Shown piece after piece: positions 6,724 to 14,514 of a DNA stretch of 15,426 nt. The stretch is from assembly GCA_023460615.1 (NCBI GenBank), contig JAEWPL010000003.1, positions 1-15,426 on the forward strand, given 5' to 3'. Position 1 is the first letter of the stretch, and each line of letters starts with the position of its first letter. This DNA comes from Pseudomonadota bacterium (GTDB taxonomy: Bacteria; Pseudomonadota; Gammaproteobacteria; Enterobacterales; Succinivibrionaceae). The notes beneath the pieces were generated by a model that had not been told where the DNA came from, did no database searches, and saw nothing but the letters and a program-made list of their open reading frames with translations. The translations under genes and the position numbers were made by a program.

Positions 6724-7752
6724 TTAGCTGTTACAATAAATTTTTTTCATTTCTTTAATTTCAGCCTTAACTTCTTCTCTTAATTCTTCTGGAGAAACAA
6801 CTTCCACTCCTCTACCAAATGAAAGAGCAAAGGTAAGTGTTTCGTAATAACTGTCAGTGGTGAAAGAAAGAGTTAATGAACCATCCTCATTAAATTCAAT
6901 TTTCTGGTCGCTACTCCATATCCTATCTGCCACATAGGTAATGGCATGAGGATTAGTGAATTTTAGAATCACCTTAAAAGGTTCATTTTCAGATATGAGC
7001 CCAAACTTGTCTTGTTTATTTACCACGTCCGATAGCTCTTTTGAGGTCTTATCTTTCAGAATTTGAATGTTCTGAATTCTGAGTACAGAGAAATTAGTTG
7101 GATGTTGATATTTGTTTACAATCCGATTACTTTTGTATTCAACAATCCAGCCTTTTATATACAGGGTATCTCGTAGGCAGATTATTCTTTTGGGAGCAAA
7201 GTAATACTCTTTTATAGTGCCATTTACTTCTTTCTGATATGAGAGTGAACAGCACTTATTTTGTGTAATGCAGTCATACAGTTTATGAAGAATTTCTTTT
7301 GAATTGCTGTAATTGATATGTCCTTTTGAAAATCCTGTTGCAATCGAGAATGTTTTGAAATTACATCTGTCTTTTCGAGGAAGATAGTTAGCAGCATTAA
7401 ATAAAGCCTTATTTAGTTCAAGCAGATCGTCTTCAGGTAGAAGCTCTCCTATAAGATCTCTGCATAGCTCCATCTGGCGGTAACCTTCTAAAGCTATTGG
7501 CTCATTCATTCCATGTTTACAGTGCTCTATAAAGTATTTTTTGACTCTGGTGTGCTCATTAAACTCTTCGCAGATATTTATTTCAGGATTGGCATTAAGA
7601 TCATCAATGACTGCCCTAATGGACTGTTTAGAACAGTTTAAAATCTTTGTCAGTTCTGTGGTTGAATATTTTTTATCGTTGATAAGAAGTAATCGATAAA
7701 GCTTTAGCGCTTTATCAACTCGCTTTGAATCGGGATCTTGTTTGGTTGCCAT
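6724..7752 (-). CDS. WYL-domain transcriptional regulator
   Basis: 342 residues. The N-terminal winged helix-turn-helix (about 10-75) has the pattern ALKLYRLLLINDKKYSTTEL, then LNCSKQSIRAVIDDLNA as recognition helix. The WYL domain (about 150-225) contains LSYQKEVNG, FAPKRIICLRDTLYIKGWIV and a basic NRIVNKYQH stretch; the usual W-Y-L triplet is the variant L-Y-I followed by GW. A WCX-type C-terminal extension follows (about 245-342), including FKVILKFTNPHAITYVADRI and an FGRGVEVVSPEELR motif. This is the YafY-like plan. WYL domains bind nucleic-acid or nucleotide ligands and often control defence or DNA-damage genes. It is divergent from the DnaA-like gene, with about 177 bp between, and probably regulates it, itself, or both. 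Start: ATG at 7752, with only a weak ribosome site. Confidence 0.9.
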   Translation of the reverse strand: MATKQDPDSKRVDKALKLYRLLLINDKKYSTTELTKILNCSKQSIRAVIDDLNANPEINICEEFNEHTRVKKYFIEHCKHGMNEPIALEGYRQMELCRDLIGELLPEDDLLELNKALFNAANYLPRKDRCNFKTFSIATGFSKGHINYSNSKEILHKLYDCITQNKCCSLSYQKEVNGTIKEYYFAPKRIICLRDTLYIKGWIVEYKSNRIVNKYQHPTNFSVLRIQNIQILKDKTSKELSDVVNKQDKFGLISENEPFKVILKFTNPHAITYVADRIWSSDQKIEFNEDGSLTLSFTTDSYYETLTFALSFGRGVEVVSPEELREEVKAEIKEMKKIYCNS

Positions 7753-7845
7753 AAATCTATCCGTTTATCTTACTTATCTCTATTTATAGTTGATAGATGT
7801 TCTCTTTTTTGGAATTGTCCTCAAATAATCATTTTTTGGAGGCTT

Positions 7846-7917
7846 ATGCGTTCTAAATTTAGGAATACTTCAAAGATATACTTCAATTATGATTTGATTG
7901 TTTTCCTGCAGAATTAA
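7846..7917 (+). CDS. Possible 23-residue leader peptide
   Basis: An ATG at 7846 follows GGAGG (7838-7842) closely and opens a frame (MRSKFRNTSKIYFNYDLIVF..) that stops at 7915-7917, 12 nt before the start of the DnaA-like gene. It would be the first ORF of a plus-strand transcript, so translational coupling or attenuation is conceivable. The spacing from GGAGG to ATG is short (3 nt), and no homology is known. Low confidence. Confidence 0.2.
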   Translation: MRSKFRNTSKIYFNYDLIVFLQN

Positions 7918-7929
7918 GGGAGTAGATTT

Positions 7930-8949
7930 ATGGAATTATACAATCTTTGGAATAGGACAGTAAATAAGATTTGTAATGCTTCAGATAATGCCCTGGAAAG
8001 AGCTTTGTTTCAGTGTCTTTCTTCTCAATGCGAACTCAGAATATTAGAGCAAACACTGTACATTATCTGCAGTAATGAAAACATAAAAAGTTCATTAGAA
8101 TCGTTTGGCCAAAAACTTATAGAGGAATTATTAAAAAATCTCGATGATCCAGGTGTTAGAGTAGAGATTATTCTTTTCTCTGCTTTTAATGAGCTAAATT
8201 CAAATGTTGTTGTGCCTCACAGCGTTTATCTAAATAAGACTTTTGAAAATTTCATTACAAGCAAAAAAAATCAGGAGGCAGTTATTCTTGCAAAAAAGGT
8301 ATCTGAAAATCCTGGAGATAACGACCATAATCCATTTTATGTTTATGGTAATTCTGGTGTAGGTAAAACTCATCTTTTATGGGCGATTGCCAACAGAATT
8401 AAGGCTAATAATCCTGATTCAAGAATAAGCTTTCTGAGGACTGATAATTTTATTCGAAGATACATTGCGTCAATCTCGGAGCATAAAGATAACGACACGC
8501 TTTTTAGTCACAATACGATTACCAAAAAAGATATTCTGATAATTGATGATATTCATTTACTTTGTAATGGAGAAAAAACGCAACAGGCCTTTTGGGGAGT
8601 GATTATGGATGTTCTTTCTCAATACCAGATGCAGCTCCTTGTATCGGCAACCTCAGAACCATTAAATCTTGTTACAGATGACAGTGTTCGTCTTTTTTTG
8701 CAATCCATAAAATATGTGAAGCTTTATCCTTCAGATTTTAAGACTAAAAAGAAGATTATCATGGAGAAAAGCAAAGAATTAGAGCTGCAGCTTTCCTCAG
8801 ATATAGTTGCTTGTCTTGCAAGGCATTTTAAATCTGATGTCCGTCAGATAGAGGGCTTCATCAAGACATTAAAATCTATGTCGCTAATAAATGAAAAGCC
8901 AATATCATTGATTGATGTTGAGTCAGAATTATCAAGAACAAACAGTTAA
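7930..8949 (+). CDS. DnaA-like AAA+ ATPase lacking the DNA-binding domain IV
   Basis: 339 residues. Residues 1-85 resemble DnaA domain I (LYNLWNRTVNKI.., a strand near 42-48, and a helix with IKSSLESFGQKLIEELL). Residues 100-310 are a DnaA-type AAA+ core: LNKTFENFITSKKNQEAVIL corresponds to DnaA 'yTFdnFv.GksN..A', Walker A is GNSGVGKTH (140-148), Walker B ILIIDD (202-207), sensor 1 SATSEP (239-244) and sensor 2 R305 in DVRQIEGF. The DnaA arginine-finger box (RLKSRF in E. coli) reads RLFLQS here, so the second arginine is missing. The chain ends where domain IV, the DnaA-box-binding helix-turn-helix, should begin; E. coli DnaA has 467 residues. Unlike Hda it keeps domain I. It may modulate replication initiation or serve a mobile or defence function. 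GGGAG lies 7 nt before the ATG. The stop is 33 bp from the IS4 element. Confidence 0.85.
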   Translation: MELYNLWNRTVNKICNASDNALERALFQCLSSQCELRILEQTLYIICSNENIKSSLESFGQKLIEELLKNLDDPGVRVEIILFSAFNELNSNVVVPHSVYLNKTFENFITSKKNQEAVILAKKVSENPGDNDHNPFYVYGNSGVGKTHLLWAIANRIKANNPDSRISFLRTDNFIRRYIASISEHKDNDTLFSHNTITKKDILIIDDIHLLCNGEKTQQAFWGVIMDVLSQYQMQLLVSATSEPLNLVTDDSVRLFLQSIKYVKLYPSDFKTKKKIIMEKSKELELQLSSDIVACLARHFKSDVRQIEGFIKTLKSMSLINEKPISLIDVESELSRTNS

Positions 8950-8974
8950 TGCCAATCGATTTTTATGTCTTAAA

Positions 8975-8982
8975 TTACATTA
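8975..8982 (+). repeat. Target site duplication of IS4 element, left copy
   Basis: TTACATTA, identical to 10680-10687, directly outside the left terminal repeat. Confidence 0.9.
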
Positions 8983-9066
8983 CTCGAGTTTCCCACATGG
9001 AAATTTAAAACAAAACTAGATTCACTCTAGGTTTGATGCTCTTTAAAAACTTGTATTGATTTATTT
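8983..9066 (+). repeat. Extended left terminal inverted repeat of the IS4 element
   Basis: Matches the inverted sequence 10599-10679 with gaps. The outermost 12-13 bp and the inner block around GATGCTCTTTAAAAAC are the best conserved parts. Such long imperfect ends are unusual for an IS4 element and may include transposase-binding sites. Confidence 0.75.
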
Positions 9067-9140
9067 TGGGGAAGAGGCGTGATTATAAGCAAAAAAAGCT
9101 TATATATCTGATAGATACCGATGAAAAGGTGTGCTTAATA

Positions 9141-9149
9141 TGTTATAAT
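9141..9149 (+). promoter_or_regulatory. Extended -10 promoter element for the IS4 transposase
   Basis: TGTTATAAT is a perfect extended -10 (TGnTATAAT), 41 nt upstream of the ATG at 9190. No clear -35 is visible, which is common for extended -10 promoters. An ATAAGC/GCTTAT inverted repeat lies about 40 nt further upstream. Confidence 0.45.
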
Positions 9150-9189
9150 TTTATATGAAAAAACAAAAAGTTAACATAAAAAACACACC

Positions 9190-10598
9190 ATGAATATGAT
9201 ACCTAAAAATACCTCTTCTAGCAATTTTACTGATACATTTTCTTCTCTTTTTTCTGTTCTTGGTCTTTGTAGTTTACTCAAAGTTGCAGGCTTTAGAAAA
9301 AGAGCTGGTTATGGTGCTTCTGTATCAGAGCTGCTGTTTCTGTTTTATCATCATGTTTCTATGATTCAAATAAAACAATTCACGGTAACTATTCATCCAC
9401 AAAGAAATCTAATATCTGTACCTCAAAAAGCAGCTTATACAGATTTCTTTCTAACAGCCATAATAACTGGCGAAAGCTTATTTTGCTTTTAAGCCAGAGA
9501 GTAATTCATAGAATTGCTTCTTTGTCTGATTCAGATAGAAAGCTCTGTTTCGTTATAGATGACTCCATGCTTCAGCGTAATAAAGGTAAAGAAGTTGAGC
9601 TTATGGCCCGTATTTACGACCATGTATCCAAAAGCTTTGTAAAAGGATTTAATCTGTTGCAGTTAGGTTGGACTGATGGTGTAAGTATTTTTCCTGTTAA
9701 TTCTGCTCTAATGTCTTCTTCTAAGTACGAGAATCGATACGCAGAAGCTAATGAGCTTAAAGCCAATGCAAGAACCTGTGGCCGCAAAAGAAGAGCAGAA
9801 GCGGTTATTTCCAAAACAAAAGTTGCTATTGATATGTTGAAGCGGACTCTTTCATCTGGGATAAATGCTGATTATGTTCTCATGGACACCTGGTTCACTA
9901 CCGAGCCTTTTATTCAGAAAATAAATGAGCTGGGACTTGATGTGATTGGTATGGTTAAGCAGCTTCGTCAACGTTATAAATACAACGGCAGACTTCTTAA
10001 TTTGAGAAAGCTTTTTCAGGCAATTCCCAACAAAAAGCGTGGCGACATCATCTGTTCTGCCATAGTGAAAACGAAGAGAGGAATAACCTGCAAAATTGTT
10101 TTTATACGTAATCGAAACTGTAAAAGAGATTACCTTGCCATTTTATCTACAGATATCAGTCTTGATGATTGTGAAATCGTAAGACTATATGCAAGAAGAT
10201 GGCTTATAGAGACCTGCTTTAGAGCACAGAAACAGTACTTTAAACTTGGGACTGAAACTTACGCTCGTGACTACGATAATCTCATCTCCTTTGCATCAGT
10301 TGCATCAATCAGATTCATCATGATGGAATTCTGGAGAAGGTTCGAGGAGGATGAACGTTCATTAGGTGCTTTATTCAGATTTACAAAAGAACAGATACAG
10401 GATATACCTTATCAAGCAGCAGTAGATTCTCTAATGAGATGCTTCATTTCTATTCCAAAGATTTTAGAAGAAGCAGGCCTGCTAAAGAAAGGATGGCTTG
10501 TTAAAGCAGAGCAGATCATAAACGATCTGTTAGGCTCATGTTTTAACGGAATCTGTAACTTCCTTAAGCAGGTAATTCCATTGCCACTAGCAAGATAA
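9190..10598 (+). pseudogene. IS4 family transposase with one frameshift
   Basis: Two overlapping frames together make an IS4 transposase of about 470 residues. Frame one (9190-9492) gives the N-terminus, with GFRKRAGYGASVSELLFLF. It loses homology near 9350, from where the -1 frame reads IHGNYSSTKKSNICTSKSSL, YRFLSNSHNNWRKLILLLSQ and then the catalytic domain. DDE residues: first D in CFVIDDSML, second D in YVLMDTWFTT, E in the IS4 YREK signature YARRWLIETCFRAQK, whose Y-2-R-3-E-6-K spacing is exact. The -1 shift falls in a T-rich stretch (ctgtttctgttttatc, about 9341-9356) with no canonical slippery heptamer in phase, so a single-base indel is the simplest reading; programmed frameshifting cannot be excluded. 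A TTG at 9483 could start the second part alone. Confidence 0.8.
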
Positions 10599-10679
10599 TA
10601 AATCAATACAGGTTTTTAAAGAGCATCAATCCTAGAGTGGATCTGGATTTACTTAAATTTTTTATTTGGGAAACTCGAG
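10599..10679 (-). repeat. Extended right terminal inverted repeat of the IS4 element
   Basis: Counterpart of the left repeat. Read on the minus strand it starts CTCGAGTTTCCCA and contains CACTCTAGGATTGATGCTC. It begins immediately after the transposase stop. Confidence 0.75.
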
Positions 10680-10687
10680 TTACATTA
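10680..10687 (+). repeat. Target site duplication of IS4 element, right copy
   Basis: TTACATTA, identical to 8975-8982. Its TTA is the complement of the TAA stop codon of the minus-strand BspA-like gene. Confidence 0.9.
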
Positions 10688-11975
10688 CAAACATTGAAGT
10701 TGATTTCGTTACGGATGATGTATTCCACTTCGTCAAATCCTTGTGAAACTGAGAAAAAGTGAACATCCAACTCATATCTGTAACTTGAGAAACATCCCAA
10801 TTAGAGATATCTCCATTAAATTTTGAGCAGTAAAACATTTCTCTCATATTCTTTACCCTAGAAACATCCCATTTGCTTATATCTCCATTAAATTCAGAAA
10901 ACTTAAATAAACCACTCATATCAGAAACTTTTGACACATTTATAAAATTCAGATCACAATTTGTTCCGTGTTTTTTTATTGCTTTATCTATAAGCGCTTT
11001 TAAATGGTCCTTGTCTTCCGCAATATAATGGCCTTCTTCATCAATATCTGGAGGGGTATTCCTTTTCTTCCATATATCAAAATTTGAAATTTTCCATTTT
11101 TGAGACGATTTGTTAAAGAGCTTTTTTGTTTTCACCTTATATTGCAATTGCCATTTGCTAATATCACATTTAAAGTCAGTGGTACCTTGAAACATGTACC
11201 TTAGATCTATTACTTTAGATACATCCCAATTACTGATATCCCCTGCAAATTTTGAAAATGAAAACATTCTATGCATGTCTTTTACACTGCTTACATTCCA
11301 GTTGCTGATATCTCTATTAAATTCTGATTTATAGAACATTCTGCCCATATATATGACACTTGAGACATCCCAGTCTTTAATTTCTCCAGTAAATGAAGAA
11401 TAGGCAAATAATCCACTCATATCTTTTACGTTGGAAACATCCCAGTCACTGATATCACCGTTAAATTTTGCTTTAAAAAACATTCTATTTAGGTTTACAA
11501 CTTTGGATGTATTCCAAGATCTTATATCTCCGTTAAAGTCAGCTGCTAAAAACATCATGTGCATATTGTGGACATTAGATACATTCCACCGACCGATATC
11601 CTGGTTAAATCTTGAAGCAGCAAACATTCTGGTCATATACTTCACATTTGAAACATTCCAACTGCTGATGTCCTGATTGAATTCTGATTTCTCAAACATT
11701 CTGCTCATTTCAGTAACACTAGAAACATTCCAATTACTGATATTATTATTAAATCTTGAGTAGGCAAACATTCCCGTCATAGTCTGGACGTTTGAGACAT
11801 CCCATCTGCTTATGTCACCATTAAAATCAGACATATAAAACAAGTAGCTCATGTCAGTTATTTTGGACACATCAATAAAGTTCAGGTCGCATGTGTTTCC
11901 TTTTATCTTTATAATTCTTCGGATTAACCTTTCTAGATCTGCAAGATTTCTGGCTATTATTATTTTTCTGAACAT
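10680..11975 (-). CDS. BspA/DUF285-type leucine-rich repeat protein
   Basis: 431 residues built of 24-residue units of the type FNGDISxWDVSNVxxMxxMF. Ten units form the first array (about 49-290), a spacer follows (KLFNKSSQKWKISNFDIWKK region), and then three more units. Each array is preceded by a cap: LERLIRRIIKIKGNTCDLNF near residue 14 and LKALIDKAIKKHGTNCDLNF near residue 330. This is the BspA family LRR/DUF285 repeat, common on surfaces of gut bacteria and mycoplasmas, where it mediates binding to host or other cells. No signal peptide, lipobox or membrane anchor is visible, so export is uncertain; the second cap suggests fusion of two such proteins. The stop codon TAA lies inside the IS4 target duplication, so the insertion left the gene intact. 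It follows its sister gene by 36 nt. Confidence 0.85.
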   Translation of the reverse strand: MFRKIIIARNLADLERLIRRIIKIKGNTCDLNFIDVSKITDMSYLFYMSDFNGDISRWDVSNVQTMTGMFAYSRFNNNISNWNVSSVTEMSRMFEKSEFNQDISSWNVSNVKYMTRMFAASRFNQDIGRWNVSNVHNMHMMFLAADFNGDIRSWNTSKVVNLNRMFFKAKFNGDISDWDVSNVKDMSGLFAYSSFTGEIKDWDVSSVIYMGRMFYKSEFNRDISNWNVSSVKDMHRMFSFSKFAGDISNWDVSKVIDLRYMFQGTTDFKCDISKWQLQYKVKTKKLFNKSSQKWKISNFDIWKKRNTPPDIDEEGHYIAEDKDHLKALIDKAIKKHGTNCDLNFINVSKVSDMSGLFKFSEFNGDISKWDVSRVKNMREMFYCSKFNGDISNWDVSQVTDMSWMFTFSQFHKDLTKWNTSSVTKSTSMFVM

Positions 11976-12011
11976 AAACTAACAGACTCTTTTTATTCTG
12001 AAGGCTCCAAC

Positions 12012-12542
12012 TTATTTTTGTGGAGAGACTTTGTACCATTTACTTAAATCGCCATTAAATGCAGAGCCATCAAACATGGATTGCATAAAAATGACGTTGG
12101 AAACATCCCATTGGCTGATATCTCCATTGAACTTGGACTTATAAAACATTAAGTTCATATTAGTAACATTCGATACATCCCATTTACTTAGCTCTCCATT
12201 AACTAGTTCATCTTCAACATTATTTTTGTTTATTTTGTTGTAAAACATATGACTCATGTTTGTTACTGAAGATACATTCCACTTGCTTATGTCTCCAAAA
12301 AATTTTGATCCAGAAAACAAATAACTCATGTCTTCTATATGTGACACATCTATGTAATTAAGATCGCATTTGTTACCATCTTCTTTTATGGGTTTCTTTA
12401 TTAGTTTTTTTAAATGTTCAATGTCACGAGAAACAACCTTTTGTCTGGGAACCTTCTTTTCTTTCTTATCAGCATCTAATTTTTCTTTTGTGTTAATGTT
12501 GTTTGAATAGTTCCTATACTTCGATGATATTTCTTTAACCAT
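12012..12542 (-). CDS. Short BspA/DUF285-type leucine-rich repeat protein
   Basis: 176 residues. A lysine-rich N-terminal region (about 1-40, including KEKLDADKKEKKVPRQK) precedes the cap HLKKLIKKPIKEDGNKCDLN, then about four repeat units such as FNGDISQWDVSNVIFMQSMF. One unit is interrupted by an insert, YNKINKNNVEDELVNGELSK. The last unit stops early (GDLSKWYKVSPQK), so this may be the 5' part of a longer gene now split from the 431-residue neighbour downstream. No signal peptide is seen. A TATAAT at 12590-12585 on the minus strand is a possible -10 about 45 nt upstream of the ATG. Confidence 0.8.
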   Translation of the reverse strand: MVKEISSKYRNYSNNINTKEKLDADKKEKKVPRQKVVSRDIEHLKKLIKKPIKEDGNKCDLNYIDVSHIEDMSYLFSGSKFFGDISKWNVSSVTNMSHMFYNKINKNNVEDELVNGELSKWDVSNVTNMNLMFYKSKFNGDISQWDVSNVIFMQSMFDGSAFNGDLSKWYKVSPQK

Positions 12543-12672
12543 AAAATAACTCTTCTTTAAAAGTTTTTATTATTCTGGTTGGGAATTATAGGAATCAGGT
12601 GTTCTAGATTTTTGAATGCCAACGCGAATAAAAACACACAAAAATGAAGAAGCTTTGAATATTAAAACAAGG
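12543..12672. other. Intergenic spacer between BspA-like gene and IS1634-type element
   Basis: AT-rich, no credible ORF. It contains the possible minus-strand -10 (TATAAT, 12590-12585). It does not encode the missing downstream part of the methyltransferase, so the IS1634-type element no longer sits between the two halves of its original target. Confidence 0.4.
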
Positions 12673-14514
12673 TATTCTGTTGTTCTTATTATATTTATAA
12701 GGATTGATGGTTTTAGCTCGCATTGATCGGTAAAATTTTCGAATAAAACATCATTATTCAGTTAATCAACAAGTTAAAACGCTTTGTCCTGGTAATACGA
12801 CTTAAGGTAATACCGGCACCATTCATCTCCCATAGCTATCAGGACCAGTTTTACTTCAGTCGGAAGTCCAAGTACAGATACTTTTCCTGTACTTCGGTTG
12901 CACTGAAGGACGATTCCACTGTTGCCTATATACTGATACAGTCTCATAAGGCTTGGCTTTTCAAGCTGAACCTTATGATCCGGAGATGGTATAGTGAGCT
13001 TCTGCTCCTGCATCTTCTTTCGCATCAGGTATTCTGTTGCGGTATATATCAAAAGAGCAGTGGTCATAATCCACATCAGTGCATTTATTCTTGATGGCAG
13101 CTCCAGATAGATTGCGTTGATAAGCAGTTTCTTATCCTTGAGGCATCTCCAGTTACGCTCTACTACAGACTGCTTCTTATATACACCTATGAGCTCTGCC
13201 ATAGTCCAGTTTCTTTCAACATCATTGGTGCAGATGACATAATAGGTATCCTCTTTTATCTTCTGCTCTATGGCGGTATCATCAAGCTCAACTTCAGCTC
13301 TAACCTTAACCGCAACCGTTACCTTTTGCTCATCCTTACCATGTCTGCCTTTATGAGTGTATTTCTGTACTTCCTCATAGCCAATACCAGCATCAGTAAG
13401 CTTTACAAGCTTAAGCTTAGCTGTGATTTTCTTTAATTCCTGTTCTGCATCAGCCTTACATTTGCAGGGCTGCGTCCAGAGTTTCTTCAGCTGAGAATTT
13501 ACCTTATCAAGCTCCTTTTCTGCTCTTTTGGTAATGATCCTCTTCTTGGTGGAGTAAAGTAACTCATTCTGTACCAGCAGTTTCTTTACGGTTTCATCTC
13601 CAAGTTTACCTTCACCACACCACATGGCTTTAGTTCCTTCAGGATTGTTCTCATCTACAGGAACAAGCTCTTCAGGATGTGCCTTTAACATCTTTCTGCA
13701 GGCTGTAGCCTCGTCATTCTTGTCAGGAATACGAGTTACCATTTTAATGCCATGTTCTTTAGCTGCTTTGGCAATAGGAGAGGTGCATAAGGCACTGTCT
13801 CCTGTAAGATAACGTAAATCCTTAAACTGAGCCTTGATACTGTCCCAATTGTCAGTAATGACATTTCTGAAACTGGTCTTATCGGATACATGTCCACTGA
13901 CACAGGTTTCAAATATAGGCAGTTTACTCAGTTCATCACAAAGCATCAGCTCATTTATCTGTCCCAGCTCTGGATGATTGTCTCTACTGTACCCCTGGTC
14001 GAGAACAATATTGCATCCATCTTCAATTCTTGGCTCTCCAGAATAATGGAAGCTGGTACTGTCCAAATGGACACTCTCTACCTTGAGCCCCAGTTTCTCT
14101 GCTACCTTTGCAGAGCATCTTAAAAACAGCTTCTCTGGTCCAAATTCAGCGATGGCATCCAGAGTTCTTGAAAGAACATTTCTATCCAGCTGCTCAAATG
14201 TAACATCTTTACGATTTATCAGAGCCTGTAATGGTCGGTTTCGGTAAAACTCCTGCGTTCCATACAGTGACTGATATGGTACATTCATAACCTGACAGCA
14301 TAAAAGCTTTACTATTTCAGAGCTCTTAAACTTAACATGGGAACATATCTTTCCTATGCAGAACTCAATAGGCTCATCAAGGTTGAAATAATCAAATCCT
14401 GCTGCTGTTAATCCCAGATTATCAAGCTCAGCTGTTACCTGTTCGTTGTCATCATCAAAATCGTCAAGCGATGCCATATTCCTGTGCCTTATAAAGCTTG
14501 GGTACAAAAGAATA
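12673..14514 (-). mobile_element. IS1634-type insertion sequence, about 1.84 kb
   Basis: Carries one 567-residue transposase. The proposed ends begin TATTCTGTTGT on the plus strand at 12673 and TATTCTTTTGT on the minus strand at 14514, a 10/11 inverted match with TTTATAAGG a little further inside on both sides. The right end interrupts a methyltransferase frame directly after the codons for NDFQN, which supports that boundary. No target duplication is found between the two flanks, consistent with a rearrangement after insertion. Confidence 0.6.
12774..14477 (-). CDS. IS1634-type transposase (DDE, DUF4277 N-terminus)
   Basis: 567 residues from the ATG at 14477 (MASLDDFDDDNEQV). This start was chosen because everything upstream in the same frame (to 14993) comes from the interrupted methyltransferase and its junction; AGG-rich sequence (AAGGCACAGGAAT) precedes it. 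The N-terminal DUF4277-like region contains LDEPIEFCIGKIC. Catalytic triad: D139 in VHLDSTSFHYSG, D227 in YLTGDSALCT, E440 in KKQSVVERNWRCLK. A lysine-rich insertion with KGRHGKDEQKV separates the second D from E, as in the IS1634 group of IS4-like transposases. The C-terminal helix (INALMWIMTTALLIYTATEY) is also typical. The frame is complete. It is fused in frame to methyltransferase codons upstream, so a 739-residue open frame exists, but translation of the fusion is unlikely. Confidence 0.88.
   Translation of the reverse strand: MASLDDFDDDNEQVTAELDNLGLTAAGFDYFNLDEPIEFCIGKICSHVKFKSSEIVKLLCCQVMNVPYQSLYGTQEFYRNRPLQALINRKDVTFEQLDRNVLSRTLDAIAEFGPEKLFLRCSAKVAEKLGLKVESVHLDSTSFHYSGEPRIEDGCNIVLDQGYSRDNHPELGQINELMLCDELSKLPIFETCVSGHVSDKTSFRNVITDNWDSIKAQFKDLRYLTGDSALCTSPIAKAAKEHGIKMVTRIPDKNDEATACRKMLKAHPEELVPVDENNPEGTKAMWCGEGKLGDETVKKLLVQNELLYSTKKRIITKRAEKELDKVNSQLKKLWTQPCKCKADAEQELKKITAKLKLVKLTDAGIGYEEVQKYTHKGRHGKDEQKVTVAVKVRAEVELDDTAIEQKIKEDTYYVICTNDVERNWTMAELIGVYKKQSVVERNWRCLKDKKLLINAIYLELPSRINALMWIMTTALLIYTATEYLMRKKMQEQKLTIPSPDHKVQLEKPSLMRLYQYIGNSGIVLQCNRSTGKVSVLGLPTEVKLVLIAMGDEWCRYYLKSYYQDKAF

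Larger units (their letters stand above)
8983..10679 (+). mobile_element. IS4-family insertion sequence, complete, 1697 bp
   Basis: Terminal inverted repeats begin CTCGAGTTTCCCA at both ends (8983 inward and 10679 inward). Subterminal similarity extends much further: an ACTCTAGG(T/A)TTGATGCTC block followed by TTTAAAAAC(T/C)TGTATTGATTTATT occurs at 9025-9066 and, inverted, at 10599-10640. The element is flanked by the 8-bp direct duplication TTACATTA. It carries one transposase gene in two frames. It was inserted between the DnaA-like gene and the last codon of the BspA-like gene. Confidence 0.92.

Noticed and set aside
7812..7820. GAATTGTCC in the WYL/DnaA-like promoter region, identical to a loop segment of both RNA hairpins (3040-3048 and 3227-3235)
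   Set aside because: The segment is constant in both hairpins, so it is not a variable guide, and a 9-mer in AT-rich DNA recurs easily. No second guide match lies beside it.
9341..9356. Programmed -1 frameshift site in the IS4 transposase
   Set aside because: No X XXY YYZ heptamer is in phase and no stimulatory hairpin was noticed; IS4 elements rarely use recoding. Kept only as an alternative.
10750..12500. Regular DNA repeats of about 72 bp that might suggest a CRISPR-like or satellite array
   Set aside because: They are in frame and encode the 24-residue BspA/DUF285 unit, with normal codon-level divergence. There are no uniform repeats with unique spacers.
13624..14123. Plus-strand open frames opposite the IS1634-type transposase
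   Set aside because: They lie wholly antisense to a gene with clear catalytic residues and have no ribosome site or recognisable domain.
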